A DNA stretch of 60,000 bases, from contig NC_079889.1 of assembly GCF_029227915.1 (NCBI RefSeq), positions 5,458,001 to 5,518,000 of the forward strand, given 5' to 3'. A program made the translations under genes and the position numbers. Below the pieces are notes generated by a model. The model searched no databases and was not told the origin of the DNA. It worked only from the letters and a program-made list of their open reading frames with translations. How positions within the stretch are numbered: position 1 is the first letter of the stretch; each line of letters starts with the position of its first letter. Origin of the DNA: Hydractinia symbiolongicarpus. Lineage: Eukaryota > Cnidaria > Hydrozoa > Anthoathecata > Hydractiniidae. Below, piece after piece: positions 11,368 to 20,280 of the stretch.

Positions 11368-13065
11368 CCGGTAAACCCAGCGTCGAAACGCTGGGGTAAG
11401 CCACAAGTCAAAGTGTGACCCACAAGTCAAGGTGTGACCCACCGTTGAGCACTCTGTGGAGCGCTTAATAAGAGCAGTAAACTGTGCCACACGGTCAAGT
11501 GGAGCGCTTTAGTACAGGTATGCAGTATTTCGTTAATCGAGTAAAGCGCACACAACACTATAGTGTTTCGGCTGTAGTGTATTTTTGAAAATATAACTCT
11601 ACTGCAGCTTTAGCCCAAATAAAAACACAATTTACAAGCCTTTGTTACCCCGTCATAGGAAAAACAATTGGTCGATTTCATTTTATTTTGCGAAATAAGT
11701 TTCAGTAAACGTTAACAAATTAATTGTGACACTGGACGGAGCGCTTAGTACAGGTAAACCGTGCGGCACATGCGTTTAGGCTTAATACCCTATTCAAAAA
11801 ATTATTGCAGCTTTGATTTACAAAACACAGGATATACTCTGTTGAAACTCCGGGTTAAGCCACAAGTAGCTGTGTTACCCGGCGTTAAACACCAGAATGA
11901 GTGATTAAAGCGCTTTAGCACAGCCATATAGTGTGTAGTAAATCATGTGAAGTGCACACACCTTTATAGTGTTTCCTGTGTAATATACTATTCAAAAAAT
12001 AACTTTCGACAACTTAGGTAAAATGAAAACACAGATTACAATTTATTGTTACACCGTCATAATAAAGCAGCTGGCAAACCTTCTTTATTTTTCAGGGATG
12101 TTTCCGGTAAAAGTTCACAAAAATGTTAAGCTGAGCGCTTAGTATAGGTAAACAATGTGTGCTTTTTCTGTAAAAAACGTTATCACAACTTCGGTTAAAC
12201 AGAGACACAGGAAACAGCCTGTTGTTAACACCGGACTAAGCGCTTAGTACAGGTAGACTGTGTCGCACATGAGTATAGGCGTAACACCATTTTATAAAAA
12301 ACTTTATCGCGACTTCAGTTAAAAAAAAAATCAGGAAAACGCCTGAAGTTAACAAGTTCAGTTAAAAAAATATATACTCAGGAATTTTATTTTTCAGTAT
12401 AAGCTTTCATAGCAGTAATAAAATTGGTAGCTGCCTAACTGCATAAGAATTAAGTATTGTGTTGCAGCCAAACTGCATTTAGCTAATTTCACTTTTTAGC
12501 CAGATGTAGCTAAAAGGAACTAGCTAGTTAGACCCAACTTCAACATAAATAAAAATATATAACAATATACCAAACTGAAAAAACATTAAAAAATAGGAAT
12601 AAAAATAAAGATAGCTATAGCTAGTTGCCTCGAAATCTACGTTTTAGCTAGCTAAGCACTTAAAATTGGTTTGTTTATGATTTATACATGGCTAGAAAAC
12701 GTCATGTTATACTCGCCTTAACGAAATAATCCTATATGATACAAAGTACTCAGAAGAAAAAAGGATCAAAAGGAGACATACAACTCACACCACATCACTT
12801 GCAAACCAAAAATGACCTTCGTAAGTTAAGCATGGGTTCTCCGTCGGCATGTTGAGGCCGCTAAGAACTTAGATTTGTTATTAGTGAAAATTGAGCCTCG
12901 TGATTGGATAATAATGCGTGAACGGTAAAAACCAAGCCGTAAAAAACGGGGTCTGCCGGGGATCAAATATAAAGCAGAAGGGCCGCGGTGATATTCCATA
13001 TGCCTCGCTACTTACGACGCAATGTTGCGCAGAGACAGACAGACGACGGCTATTATAATAGAGAT
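11368..13065 (+). repeat. Long CTAG-type repeat unit, copy 3 (1.70 kb)
   Basis: Starts CCGGTAAACCCAGCG with the hairpin CCCAGCG/CGCTGGG and ends AGACAGACAGACGACGGC, TATTATAATAGAG. The internal module marked by AACTTTC-type sequence and GTCATA..AAAACAAT occurs from about 11541 and again from about 11960. No intact open frame. Confidence 0.6.
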
Positions 13066-13904
13066 TGAAATCATTGATTTTTGTTTATTTATATAGCTAT
13101 GGCTTTATATATAGAATTTTCATGATAAAAGATCATATGTAGCATGCAGAAAGTACTGATTTGGTTGATTTGGCTTACTCCTAATAAACCATTCTTCTTT
13201 TACAATTGGGTTAAAGTTTATGAGAAAGGGGGCGTATACAATATTACCGAAATAATAACTTTAAAATATACCCTTTGCTAACTGATTTTTTGAAATTTCG
13301 GAATAAAAAAATTGTTATGGCATGATCTATGCCGTCATTTAACAAAAATTAAATTTTACGAATTTTTATTATGTGTTGTTAACCGTTTGATTTTTACATT
13401 TTGTGTAAACTTTTTGTTGGAGAGGATGGTATATAAGACAGAGTTTCATACTTTGCAAGTTATAATCTGTTATGTTTTTTAAAATTTTACCGGCAATTTT
13501 GTAGATTGTAGGGGAAAGACAGTATGCGGAATGTTGAATGAACTAAAAAAAATTATTTGTAATTATTTTGAACCACTCATTCTGTGTAAACTGTAGCAGA
13601 AGAGGACTGAACATTAATTTGTAATTTTGTTTTATTGTTTGGGTATGTATCGACAATAGAGATAGGAAAATGTATGTTCTGGGATAGTCGACGGACGACG
13701 AAGACAAATTCCCGAAATCCCGAATCCGATATAATCCGACAATTCCCGAAATACCGATAAAATCCTACGCATGCGCAATAGCGAGTAGCGGAAATAATGC
13801 TGACATCAACAAAATTTCGAGCATGCGCAATTAAGTAGAGGAGAGTCCATAGAGTTGTGACTGCTAGCTGAGGCTGAGATATAATATAAATAAGAGCCGA
13901 CATC
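13066..13904. other. No gene recognised
   Basis: Left flank of the virus-like element. GC content begins to rise near 13680. I could not see a terminal inverted repeat matching the far side (20.93 kb). Confidence 0.45.
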
Positions 13905-13933
13905 ATGAGAATGCAACTCACGACCGTTTCAAG

Positions 13934-14320
13934 ATGCAGGAAATGTGTATCAAGCCGGTTAAAGAATATCCCAGAGCGCTCGGGGTTATCCCGGATATCC
14001 TCAAGACACATGAAATGTGCACGAACTCCGTTCAAGATAATCCCAGGGCATTTGAGGACATTCCAGACCATTTCAAGACCCAGGCCGTGGATGATAATCC
14101 CGAGATGCTCGAGTTCGTTCCAGATTGGTTTAAGACCCAGGAAATGTGCACGAGGGCGGTTCAAGAGAACCCCTGGCTACTCGTGGTTATTCCGGACCAT
14201 TTCAAGACCCTGGAAATGTGCGCTGAGGTTGTTTGGCGCATGCCTTTGCTACTAGAATATGTACCGGAGCATACCAGATCCCAGGACATGGTTCAACTGG
14301 GGGCCCTCGTGGGGAGTTAG
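13934..14320 (+). CDS. DUF4116-like 24-residue repeat protein
   Basis: The 128-residue protein consists of about five tandem repeats of 24 residues. Their consensus is roughly DHFKTQEMCxxAV, then an acidic-NP stretch and LxxVP (copies begin near DILKTHEMC, DHFKTQAV, DWFKTQEMC, DHFKTLEMC). The third copy has lost several residues. This spacing of KTxEMC, NP and VP resembles DUF4116-type repeats, common in giant viruses and in invertebrate virus-like elements; their function is unknown. The frame is open a little upstream with another decayed repeat, so the original start may lie further 5'. The last repeat ends abruptly, which suggests C-terminal truncation. The repeats also show as 72-bp tandem DNA repeats. 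A perfect hairpin follows the stop. Confidence 0.7.
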   Translation: MQEMCIKPVKEYPRALGVIPDILKTHEMCTNSVQDNPRAFEDIPDHFKTQAVDDNPEMLEFVPDWFKTQEMCTRAVQENPWLLVVIPDHFKTLEMCAEVVWRMPLLLEYVPEHTRSQDMVQLGALVGS

Positions 14321-14343
14321 TATAAGGTATGGAGATCACTGAC

Positions 14344-14370
14344 TATCTTACAACCCGGGGTTGTAAGATA
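14344..14370. terminator. Perfect 13-bp-arm hairpin between genes
   Basis: TATCTTACAACCC, one G, then GGGTTGTAAGATA. It lies between the stop of the repeat protein and the ATG of the next gene (14372). Position suggests a 3'-end signal; inference only. Confidence 0.6.
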
Positions 14371-14371
14371 A

Positions 14372-14527
14372 ATGGAACAATGCGATGAGTGTGAACGAGT
14401 ACTTGACGAATACGACAGATGCTCCTGTGGACGGAGGTTCTTCATAAGAGGTAAGCTACTCTGCTGGTACTGTTACCAAGAGTACATTACGTATAATGGT
14501 GGTAGCTGTCCGTGTGATGCTAGTTGA
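14372..14527 (+). CDS. Small Cys-rich, zinc-ribbon-like protein (51 aa)
   Basis: The frame from ATG at 14372 to TGA at 14525-14527 encodes 51 residues with nine cysteines in pairs: CDEC near the start, CSC in the middle, CWYC and finally CPC. Aromatic and basic residues lie between them. Pairs spaced like this suggest a zinc ribbon or treble-clef fold, possibly nucleic-acid binding. It is short, compact and placed between two other element genes in the same direction, right after a hairpin. An AATAAA occurs at 14544-14549. No named family recognised. Confidence 0.55.
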   Translation: MEQCDECERVLDEYDRCSCGRRFFIRGKLLCWYCYQEYITYNGGSCPCDAS

Positions 14528-14576
14528 GATTTTCTCTCCACAAAATAAAAAGGTTGTTGAAATTCGGAGACAAAAC

Positions 14577-14599
14577 TGTAAAGTCTGAAGACTTTTACA
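14577..14599. terminator. Imperfect hairpin after the Cys-rich gene
   Basis: TGTAAAGTC, TGAA, GACTTTTACA: arms pair with one bulged A. Lies between the small Cys-rich gene and the next gene. Confidence 0.4.
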
Positions 14600-14693
14600 T
14601 CAATTCGAAACCGCTAAAAATCGAATAAGCCCAAGTCGAAAACCTCGTACTGAGCGATTCCATACCAGCAAAAAAGGCAAGGATGAGCGCTTC

Positions 14694-15161
14694 GTGATTG
14701 CACATAAGGACCAAGACGGCAACCTAGGACCGTTACTGATTCTGACCCCTGAAAAGATCCGCTCCAGGGGTAAGTATCAATACAGCGAAGGCTCCACACT
14801 AACTATGTCATTCGACCTGGTCAGCTATCCTAGGTGGTTAGAAAAATATGAAGAGAACTTAGATAGGGTGGAGTCCCTGAAAGGGGTTTGCTTCACCAAT
14901 GCCAGCGTAAATAAAGGGCGATATCTCAACACCAAGATCAAGATGTGGGATGGTGAGATCAGAACAAAATTCCATAAGAAGAAGATACCACAAAAAAGCT
15001 GCGAGTGTATGGCTATAATCAAACTGGCGAGTATCTACAGACAAGGGTGCAACTACTACGCACAGACCTACTTGGAAGAATGTAAATATAAAGAGGTTGA
15101 GGGATATGGCACTTGCTACTTTAGTGACTCTGATGATGATGAGAGCTTCACCGTACTGTAA
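14694..15161 (+). CDS. Conserved-looking element protein of unknown function (155 aa or more)
   Basis: No family assigned. The frame is open upstream to 14589 without an ATG; the first usable start is the GTG at 14694, so the original N-terminus is probably lost by a frameshift. The protein has VIAHKDQDGNLGPLLILTPE near the start, a WLEKYEENLDRV segment, KMWDGEIRTKFHKKK and CECMAIIKLASIYRQG in the middle, and an acidic Ser/Asp tail (SDSDDDES). Basic and aromatic residues around the middle could bind nucleic acid, but this is a guess. It is followed by a 10-bp-arm hairpin and then a SAP-like gene in the same direction. Confidence 0.6.
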   Translation: MIAHKDQDGNLGPLLILTPEKIRSRGKYQYSEGSTLTMSFDLVSYPRWLEKYEENLDRVESLKGVCFTNASVNKGRYLNTKIKMWDGEIRTKFHKKKIPQKSCECMAIIKLASIYRQGCNYYAQTYLEECKYKEVEGYGTCYFSDSDDDESFTVL

Positions 15162-15176
15162 GTGGCTTGCCGAGGC

Positions 15177-15208
15177 TTTTGGTATGTTGTTGATCCAGCA
15201 TACCAAAA
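15177..15208. terminator. Hairpin with 10-bp perfect arms
   Basis: TTTTGGTATG (15177-15186) pairs with CATACCAAAA (15199-15208) around a 12-base loop. It sits between the stop at 15161 and the ATG at 15215. Confidence 0.6.
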
Positions 15209-15214
15209 ACAAAC

Positions 15215-15496
15215 ATGAACGACGTTAAGTCACTGAAGAATGAAACGAAAGCACTAAAGATCCGTAACTACTCAACTATGAATAAGGCTGACCTACTCGA
15301 AGCGATCCGCAAGGTCAAGTACAAGGACGCCTCGACACAAGCAGGCGGTCCCTATTGCGAACCTTGCCTCAGGCACGCTTGGCAGAAAAATCTCGAAGAA
15401 TACTCGAGACAGCTCTCCAAAAAGCAGCGACGTGTCGTATATGACCGTGGTCTTATCATCGATCGAGACACCAGGGAAGTGCTCGAAATCGTCTAA
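15215..15496 (+). CDS. SAP-like small DNA-binding-type protein (93 aa)
   Basis: Residues 6-35 (LKNETKALKIRNYSTMNKADLLEAIRK) fit the SAP/Rho-N helix-loop-helix pattern, in which a short helix, a Tyr-Ser-x-Met/Lys turn and an acidic-start second helix bind DNA or RNA. The middle has a CxxC pair (CEPC). The C-terminal half is basic (LSKKQRRVVYDRG) and ends DRDTREVLEIV. The ATG at 15215 follows the hairpin closely. The gene is intact, co-directional with the upstream genes and convergent with the broken minus-strand gene at 15568-16066. SAP assignment is by pattern only. Confidence 0.6.
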   Translation: MNDVKSLKNETKALKIRNYSTMNKADLLEAIRKVKYKDASTQAGGPYCEPCLRHAWQKNLEEYSRQLSKKQRRVVYDRGLIIDRDTREVLEIV

Positions 15497-15517
15497 TGTG
15501 TTGTTCAACACACTAGA
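15492..15517. terminator. Palindromic motif at convergent junction 1
   Basis: TCTAATGTGTTG, T, TCAACA, CAC, TAGA: an imperfect palindrome overlapping the stop of the SAP-like gene. The same motif recurs at 17227 at the other convergent junction. Confidence 0.6.
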
Positions 15518-15567
15518 TTATGAATAAGCTGGTGGCTCCTCTAAGTACCGCTGACATACTGCGCAGA

Positions 15568-16066
15568 TTAAATTTTTTTCAGAAGCTCATCCTTCGCCTC
15601 CTGCCTGCCCTGTGCTACCAGCTGCATACGTTCCTGCTCATTGATACTGTCCACGATCTTCTTGACACGCTGTCTGATCTGCCCCTACAGCACCATGTAC
15701 TTTTGCTTCTCCTGTATGATTAGGCTGAACTCGTGGTCGCTAATCACACCATTTTCCACAGCTCTGCTTTTCAAGTCAACGATAGAGTTGAGTTTGGTCT
15801 CCTCAACACAAAGATCTCGATCGTGCCCTCCGCTCGGTCGTTGACGAGGGCTGCCAAATCCTCTATCTTTTACAACCGTTCATGATCTCGATTCGAGTAA
15901 CCGTTTGATCAGGCCCTACCTTGCGGATAGCAAAATCGTTGTTGCTGTAGATATTCAACCACGTAGGTCAAATGCTAATAGACTTCAGGGCAATCCTCGT
16001 GTCCTGCCCTAGGTAGTCCTCGAATATCGTAGGGTTATCGATATCTGTGATATACAGTTGCTTCAT
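15568..16066 (-). pseudogene. Broken element gene, function unknown
   Basis: On the minus strand an ATG at 16066 opens with MKQLYITDIDNPTIFEDYLG and continues through ALKSISI. It then meets a TGA and needs frame changes near 15870 and 15800, and another stop occurs near 15695. Later pieces read KIEDLAALVNDRAEGTIEI and a charged helical tail (RQRVKKIVDSINEQERM, ending ELLKKI at a TAA at 15568-15570). The early part looks beta-rich and the tail a coiled helix; I do not recognise a family. The divergent partner starts at 16083, and a perfect palindrome covers both starts. Clearly non-functional in this copy. Confidence 0.6.
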
Positions 16067-16085
16067 GTTTCTTTAAAGAAACATG
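16064..16085. promoter_or_regulatory. 22-bp perfect palindrome spanning two divergent start codons
   Basis: Arms CATGTTTCTTT and AAAGAAACATG. The outer CAT/ATG are the start codons of the minus-strand gene (16066) and the plus-strand gene (16083). A shared bidirectional control site is inferred from position. Confidence 0.6.
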
Positions 16086-17225
16086 AGCATTTACTCGTAT
16101 AACCCAAAGGCAAAGTATACCCCTACACATGGGAGATATCTCGAGAGACTCAAGGGTGAAGATCTCTCAATACAGAACATCGTTATTGATGCGAAGGGGT
16201 CCTCATTCAAGGTGAAATTTCCAGACATCTTCGTCGACTACGAATTCCACCCCGGTGCGGTGTTGAATACCTGGCAAAGCCACCTTTTCAGCCTCTGGTC
16301 CACTCAGCTCAATTTTGCTACCTACTGCGCAACTTCAGCTTGCGGTATCTCTATGCAGCATCTAACCACATCCCTCCCTCTGGTTCGCAGTGTCTACCGT
16401 TTCCACGTGTACTTCCAGATTCGTAAAATCCTTCAAGAGATCAACATTTCTCTACCAGGCTCCGATAGGTTTCGACGTCTCAACAACCCCTTTAACATGC
16501 AAAAGTTCCAGCAATTAGCACGTGAATTTGGGGTAAGTACCAGCGAGAGCGAGTGGAGGAACGAGAGCTAGTTCAGTAGCTGGCAAGCTATTAGTAAAGA
16601 CTATCCCGGCGGCAGGTCTAGTTATTTCGATGAAGATTCATGGAGTCGATGGAGTCTCGAGACCTCTCAAGGTCTCACGCGGATAGGTATAGAGAAGCTT
16701 TCCCAAAACGTAAGATTTTACGCTTACCTCATACTTCAAAGCCAAGCTAATGCGAGGTCCAACATCATCGTCAATCAAGGTAGTTCGATCGATGCGCAGT
16801 GCTTGTACTTGACGACTTTTGAAGAGCTGATCCTCCGACATAGTGACACGGGTGAGGAAATAAGGCGATTCCAAAATGTGCTTAAGTACACGAGGTCCAA
16901 GGTCGACTTCTCGGTTGCTCAGGAAGTGTACATGATTCCCAGCAATATGAGTCTTCATATAGGGAATGTTGTGAATTTCACGAACAAGATACTCATCAGC
17001 AAGGAGTATTTATCGATTCGTGTTAACCCGCAGATTAACGCTGGAAAGCTACATCACCCTACAGTTCTGCAGAGTTCCAAACATCAAGCACCAAGCGTAG
17101 GAGCTCCCTCCCAATCAGAGTCGCACACCGCGCCAGGAGTCGATGCAACTCAGCATGGGAATACCAAGGCTACAGTTATCACGTTGGGAGTAGGGCTAAT
17201 CCTGGTGTATATCTGGCTGAAGTAG
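16083..17225 (+). pseudogene. Candidate structural protein with C-terminal membrane anchor, one stop
   Basis: About 380 codons in one frame, interrupted by a TAG at 16569-16571. The first half begins MSIYSYNPKAKYTPTHGRYL and contains FHPGAVLNTWQSHLFSLWST and a YCATSACG segment. The second half has YAYLILQSQANARSNIIVN, KVDFSVAQEVYMIPSNM, a Ser/Thr/Pro-rich hinge, and a final hydrophobic stretch ATVITLGVGLILVYIWLK that looks like a tail anchor. A long soluble part with a tail anchor fits a virion or membrane-associated protein, but no family is assigned. It is convergent with the coiled-coil gene, whose open frame overlaps its last 30 bases. Confidence 0.6.
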
Positions 17226-17226
17226 A

Positions 17227-17252
17227 TCTAATGTGTTGATCAACAAAATAGA
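17227..17252. terminator. Palindromic motif at convergent junction 2
   Basis: TCTAATGTGTTG, A, TCAACA, AAA, TAGA, with the perfect core TGTTGATCAACA at 17234-17245. Same motif and same context as at 15492. Confidence 0.6.
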
Positions 17253-17910
17253 CTCTCGTCGATTCTTACCACCCTTACTCCTCCTGTTATCCACATACGC
17301 AACAACAATACCCACAGCACCAGCAGCAGCCATGTATAGATGTTGAGCTGCTAACTCTACAACTCTCGCCACTACCTTGAAGAAGAACGAGACCACGCTG
17401 GCAATAATCCCTTGAAGGGCTGCACCTGCCTTCCCTGCTAGGTACTTCAGGAATTTTCCGAGTCTTTCAAGCTGTTTCCGCATAAACCCCTTGCCCTCAG
17501 CACCTCCTCCTGCTGCAGCTCTTCCGACAGCACCTGTACTTCCTCCCGTAATGGCGAGCATGATGGTTGAAATCATGAGACCAACAGCCGAAACTATGCT
17601 AGCTATGGTCAGACCCTGCTCTTTGAACAGGGTCTTTGTCTGTTTTTCGACCAAGGTTTTATCATCCCCCGCTATTTTGATCAAGGTGTCTTTGATGTTC
17701 CTCAGCTGAGTATGGATGCTGGATGATAGTATACCGTGTTGCTCCCGTAGGGCTTTCTTCTCATCTTGGAGTCTCTTTATCTCTTCCCTAGCCAAGGCTA
17801 TATTCCCGTCCTCAATCTTTATCTGTTCCTTGGTTATTCCAGGCGTCTTCTTATTCTTTCTCTCGAGTCTCTCCACCTTTATTAGTAGTTTGTCAATCTG
17901 AGTATCTCTC

Positions 17911-18276
17911 ATGAGTATCTTGCTTTCCAACATCCTCAGCTGGCCACGGACCGTTCGAATCCCTTGGTCAAGCCCCCTTCTCGCGCGATCGGTGAAACCA
18001 TCAAACTCCTGCAGAAGGCTCTCCGTGGCATTGACTACGTTCTTGATCTCCCCCAATGGTTGCAACGAAATATTTTCATATTCAGATACTCTCATGAGTA
18101 TCTTGCTTTCCAACATCCTCAGCTGGCCACGGATCGTTCGAATCCCTTGGTCAAGCCCCCTTCTCGCGCGATCGGTGAAGCCATCAAACTCCTGCAGAAG
18201 GCTCTACGTGGCATTGACTACGTTCTTGATCTCCCCCAACGGTTGCAACGAAATATTTTCAGTGTTCTCAACCTTC
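17911..18276. repeat. 183-bp tandem duplication inside the coiled-coil gene
   Basis: ATGAGTATCTTGCTTTCC starts at 17911 and again at 18094. The two 183-bp copies differ at only a few bases; 183 is 61 codons, so the duplication keeps the frame. Only the second copy carries the TAG at 18204-18206; the first has a glutamate codon there. Confidence 0.85.
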
Positions 18277-18727
18277 TCGTACCTGTTAATGAGTCTCTTC
18301 TTTTTTGGATTGGTATAGTTGGTGAACCCCATAACTCGCAACCGCCTCGCGCCCAGCCTATCCCGTAGCACGATAACGCTCCTCAATTCACCATTCCCTT
18401 TTGTGAGCTTCTTACCATCGTAAAGAAGCTGGTTTCCGTCGACCTCAAACTCGTTACAGTATCTTGCACTCGGCTCTCCCAGCTCCTCACTAAGGCTTCG
18501 TAAAGGCTATCAACTTTTGATTTCAGTAGCTCTCCCTGTGACGTTAGCGTAGTGTCTAGTTCCGGGCCTTCTAACGTGGAGCTAGCGATGGCCGCGGAGC
18601 TGGGTCCCTGAATATCCTCGGGTCGAAGGATCTCGCTATCGATACTAAACTCCTCAGGCTCGTCTTGAATATCTTGGTCTGATGTAAAAGAAAGAATCAG
18701 CGCGTGAAAGTCTCCCATAACCCCAGC

Positions 18728-19768
18728 ATGATAAATCAAAACGAAGACTTGTACGTCGACGTACCCAAATTGGGTAACGATGATGTAATTTTTCCAGGCT
18801 CTCTAAAACTCTTATTCGACCTGGAGCTTACTGGTACCAATACCAAGCGCACCATCGTAAGCAACATTGATAAAGCCCTGGTGCAGAACCTTCACGGTCA
18901 CGAAGTGCAAAAAAACAGCGATTTTAATGTGCTCGCAGTGTATCGGGATCTGTGGCTGCCAAAATTTGACCGAGAGAACAACTTGATTCAGAAGGCATCA
19001 ATCCAAATGATGGTAGAATCCGCGCCTACAGGTGAAGGCTAGTGGCCATTTGGGAAATGATGAAGAAAATGTGATCGTGGAAGCCTATGAGAACACTTTC
19101 GCCATCCCTATCGGCAAATTTTTTGAAGCCACTAGAGACTTGCCATTCTATCAAGCAGGTTAAACGACAGACTGCAGTTTGTCATACATTGTGCACCCTA
19201 TGACCAAGTCATCAAAGATGCTGGTACGGCCGCTGCTGGAAGCACGGCAGCTGAGCCCGCTGATGCTGGTCGCAAGATCACCAACATTCGCTTTGGGTTT
19301 GACAAGGTTACCAACGAGGATCTCGCGAGTGCTATGATGTCACGCTACAGCCGTCTCGCCCTGCCCTATGAGGGTGTACTTCGCAGCAAGGTTATAACGA
19401 TGATGAAAGCTGATACCTCCTATAACTTGTTTGTAGATCCGGACAAAGTGAAAGCTTATGCTGGCGTTAACCAGGTTTTCTACAACACCAAGATCGAGAA
19501 AATTGCGATCACGAATGAATTGTATAGCCATTGTATGCTACCGAAGGATCATCTCTAGCAAGTCGTTGAACTCTTTGGTAGCCACGACTCGGAGGTGACA
19601 ATCGGTCAGTTCTTCAGCCAACGTTACGCCCTGTTCATTGATTTCAGAGAGACACCCGATCACAGTCTCCACGGTAGTAGAAGGCCATTACAGAGGTTCT
19701 CAGACGGTATCACTCTCCATATGACCAAGAAGGCGGATGGAACTAGGGATATCCGCTGTTATGTGTAA
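18728..19768 (+). pseudogene. Candidate capsid-type structural protein, frameshifted
   Basis: The ATG at 18728 lies nine bases from the divergent start at 18718. The first open piece reads MINQNEDLYVDVPKL, then FPGSLKLLFDLELTG, and stops at 19042. A shift near 19030 gives ENTFAIPIGKFFEATRDLPF; another near 19160 gives LNDRLQFVIHCAPYDQ; a TAG lies at 19556-19558 and the frame ends at 19768 (RCYV). The IPxGxFF...LPF...L pattern in a beta-rich protein is reminiscent of double-jelly-roll capsid proteins, but the length (about 350 codons) is short for a major capsid protein. I treat this as a hint only. Not functional in this copy. Confidence 0.55.
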
Positions 19769-19769
19769 T

Positions 19770-19801
19770 TGTTGCAACATGCGCAGTTGAATATTCTCAA
19801 C
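19770..19801. terminator. Short palindromes after the capsid-like gene
   Basis: TGTTGCAACA at 19770-19779, then GTTGA/TCAAC around ATATTC just downstream. The TGTTG/CAACA pairing repeats that of the junction motifs at 15492 and 17227. Confidence 0.4.
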
Positions 19802-19835
19802 GGGCGGTTTCATAACGTAAAATATTAAATAAACA

Positions 19836-20280
19836 ATGGCTACCTTAGCAGCAGGAGGGGCCTTGATTAACGCCCTGGCATTCCCCGGAAGTAACTTCCT
19901 ATTCTTCAAGCTCTCGGGGCATGCTGAAGCAGAACGTAAGCGGCATGACAAAGCTATTGAACAATTACAAGCAGCTCAAGCACAGTGGGTGCGGGATCGT
20001 CAAGCGAAAATCGATTGGTACAACAAGCAGCGAGAGCTTAAGCGTCAAGCTGGCGAAAGTTTGAAAGAGCTTGATGAAGGCATGCGCGAGTATTATAACG
20101 CGACGATCGAAGAAGCTCCCAAACTGTCCGCCATTATGCACCTTCCAAGCAACGTTCATCGTGGGCTCGCTAGCACTTTTAGGTTTTGCAGCGTATATTT
20201 CGCCTAGCGGCTCTGCGGGACATTTTTCGACATGTAATGAACATGTTGAAAGCACCTATCCTCACAGAAGAAGAAGCTGA
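19836..20280 (+). pseudogene. Alpha-helical protein with membrane segment, frameshifted
   Basis: ATG at 19836 opens MATLAAGGALINALAFPGSN, a hydrophobic Gly/Ala-rich start. A long charged helix follows (ERKRHDKAIEQLQAAQAQW, later KELDEGMREYYNATIEEAP). The frame then leaves its normal course near 20150; in the next frame a hydrophobic stretch FIVGSLALLGFAAYIS follows. The layout of hydrophobic start, coiled helix and membrane segment suggests a small membrane-associated element protein. No family recognised. Its 3' end overlaps the integrase start region. Confidence 0.5.

Larger units (their letters stand above)
17196..18718 (-). pseudogene. Coiled-coil protein with C-terminal membrane segments, broken
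   Basis: Read from an ATG at 18718 (MGDFHALILSFTSDQDIQ), the N-terminal acidic region has EFSIDSEILRPEDIQ. A frameshift near 18470 leads into LLYDGKKLTKGNGELRSVI and LRVMGFTNYTNPKKKR, then a TAG at 18204-18206 interrupts. The last open piece (18116-17196) is a long charged coiled coil (for example KLLIKVERLERKNKK), followed by GLTIASIVSAVGLMISTIML, a Gly/Ala-rich hinge and two more hydrophobic stretches ending near AGAVGIVVAYVDNRR. A 61-residue segment is duplicated in frame (see 17911-18276). It probably is a membrane-associated structural or fusion-type scaffold, but this is inference from layout only. Confidence 0.65.

Noticed and set aside
13577-14164. 195-residue minus-strand open frame
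   Set aside because: It is the antisense of the DUF4116-like repeat gene; the plus frame has the family repeats.
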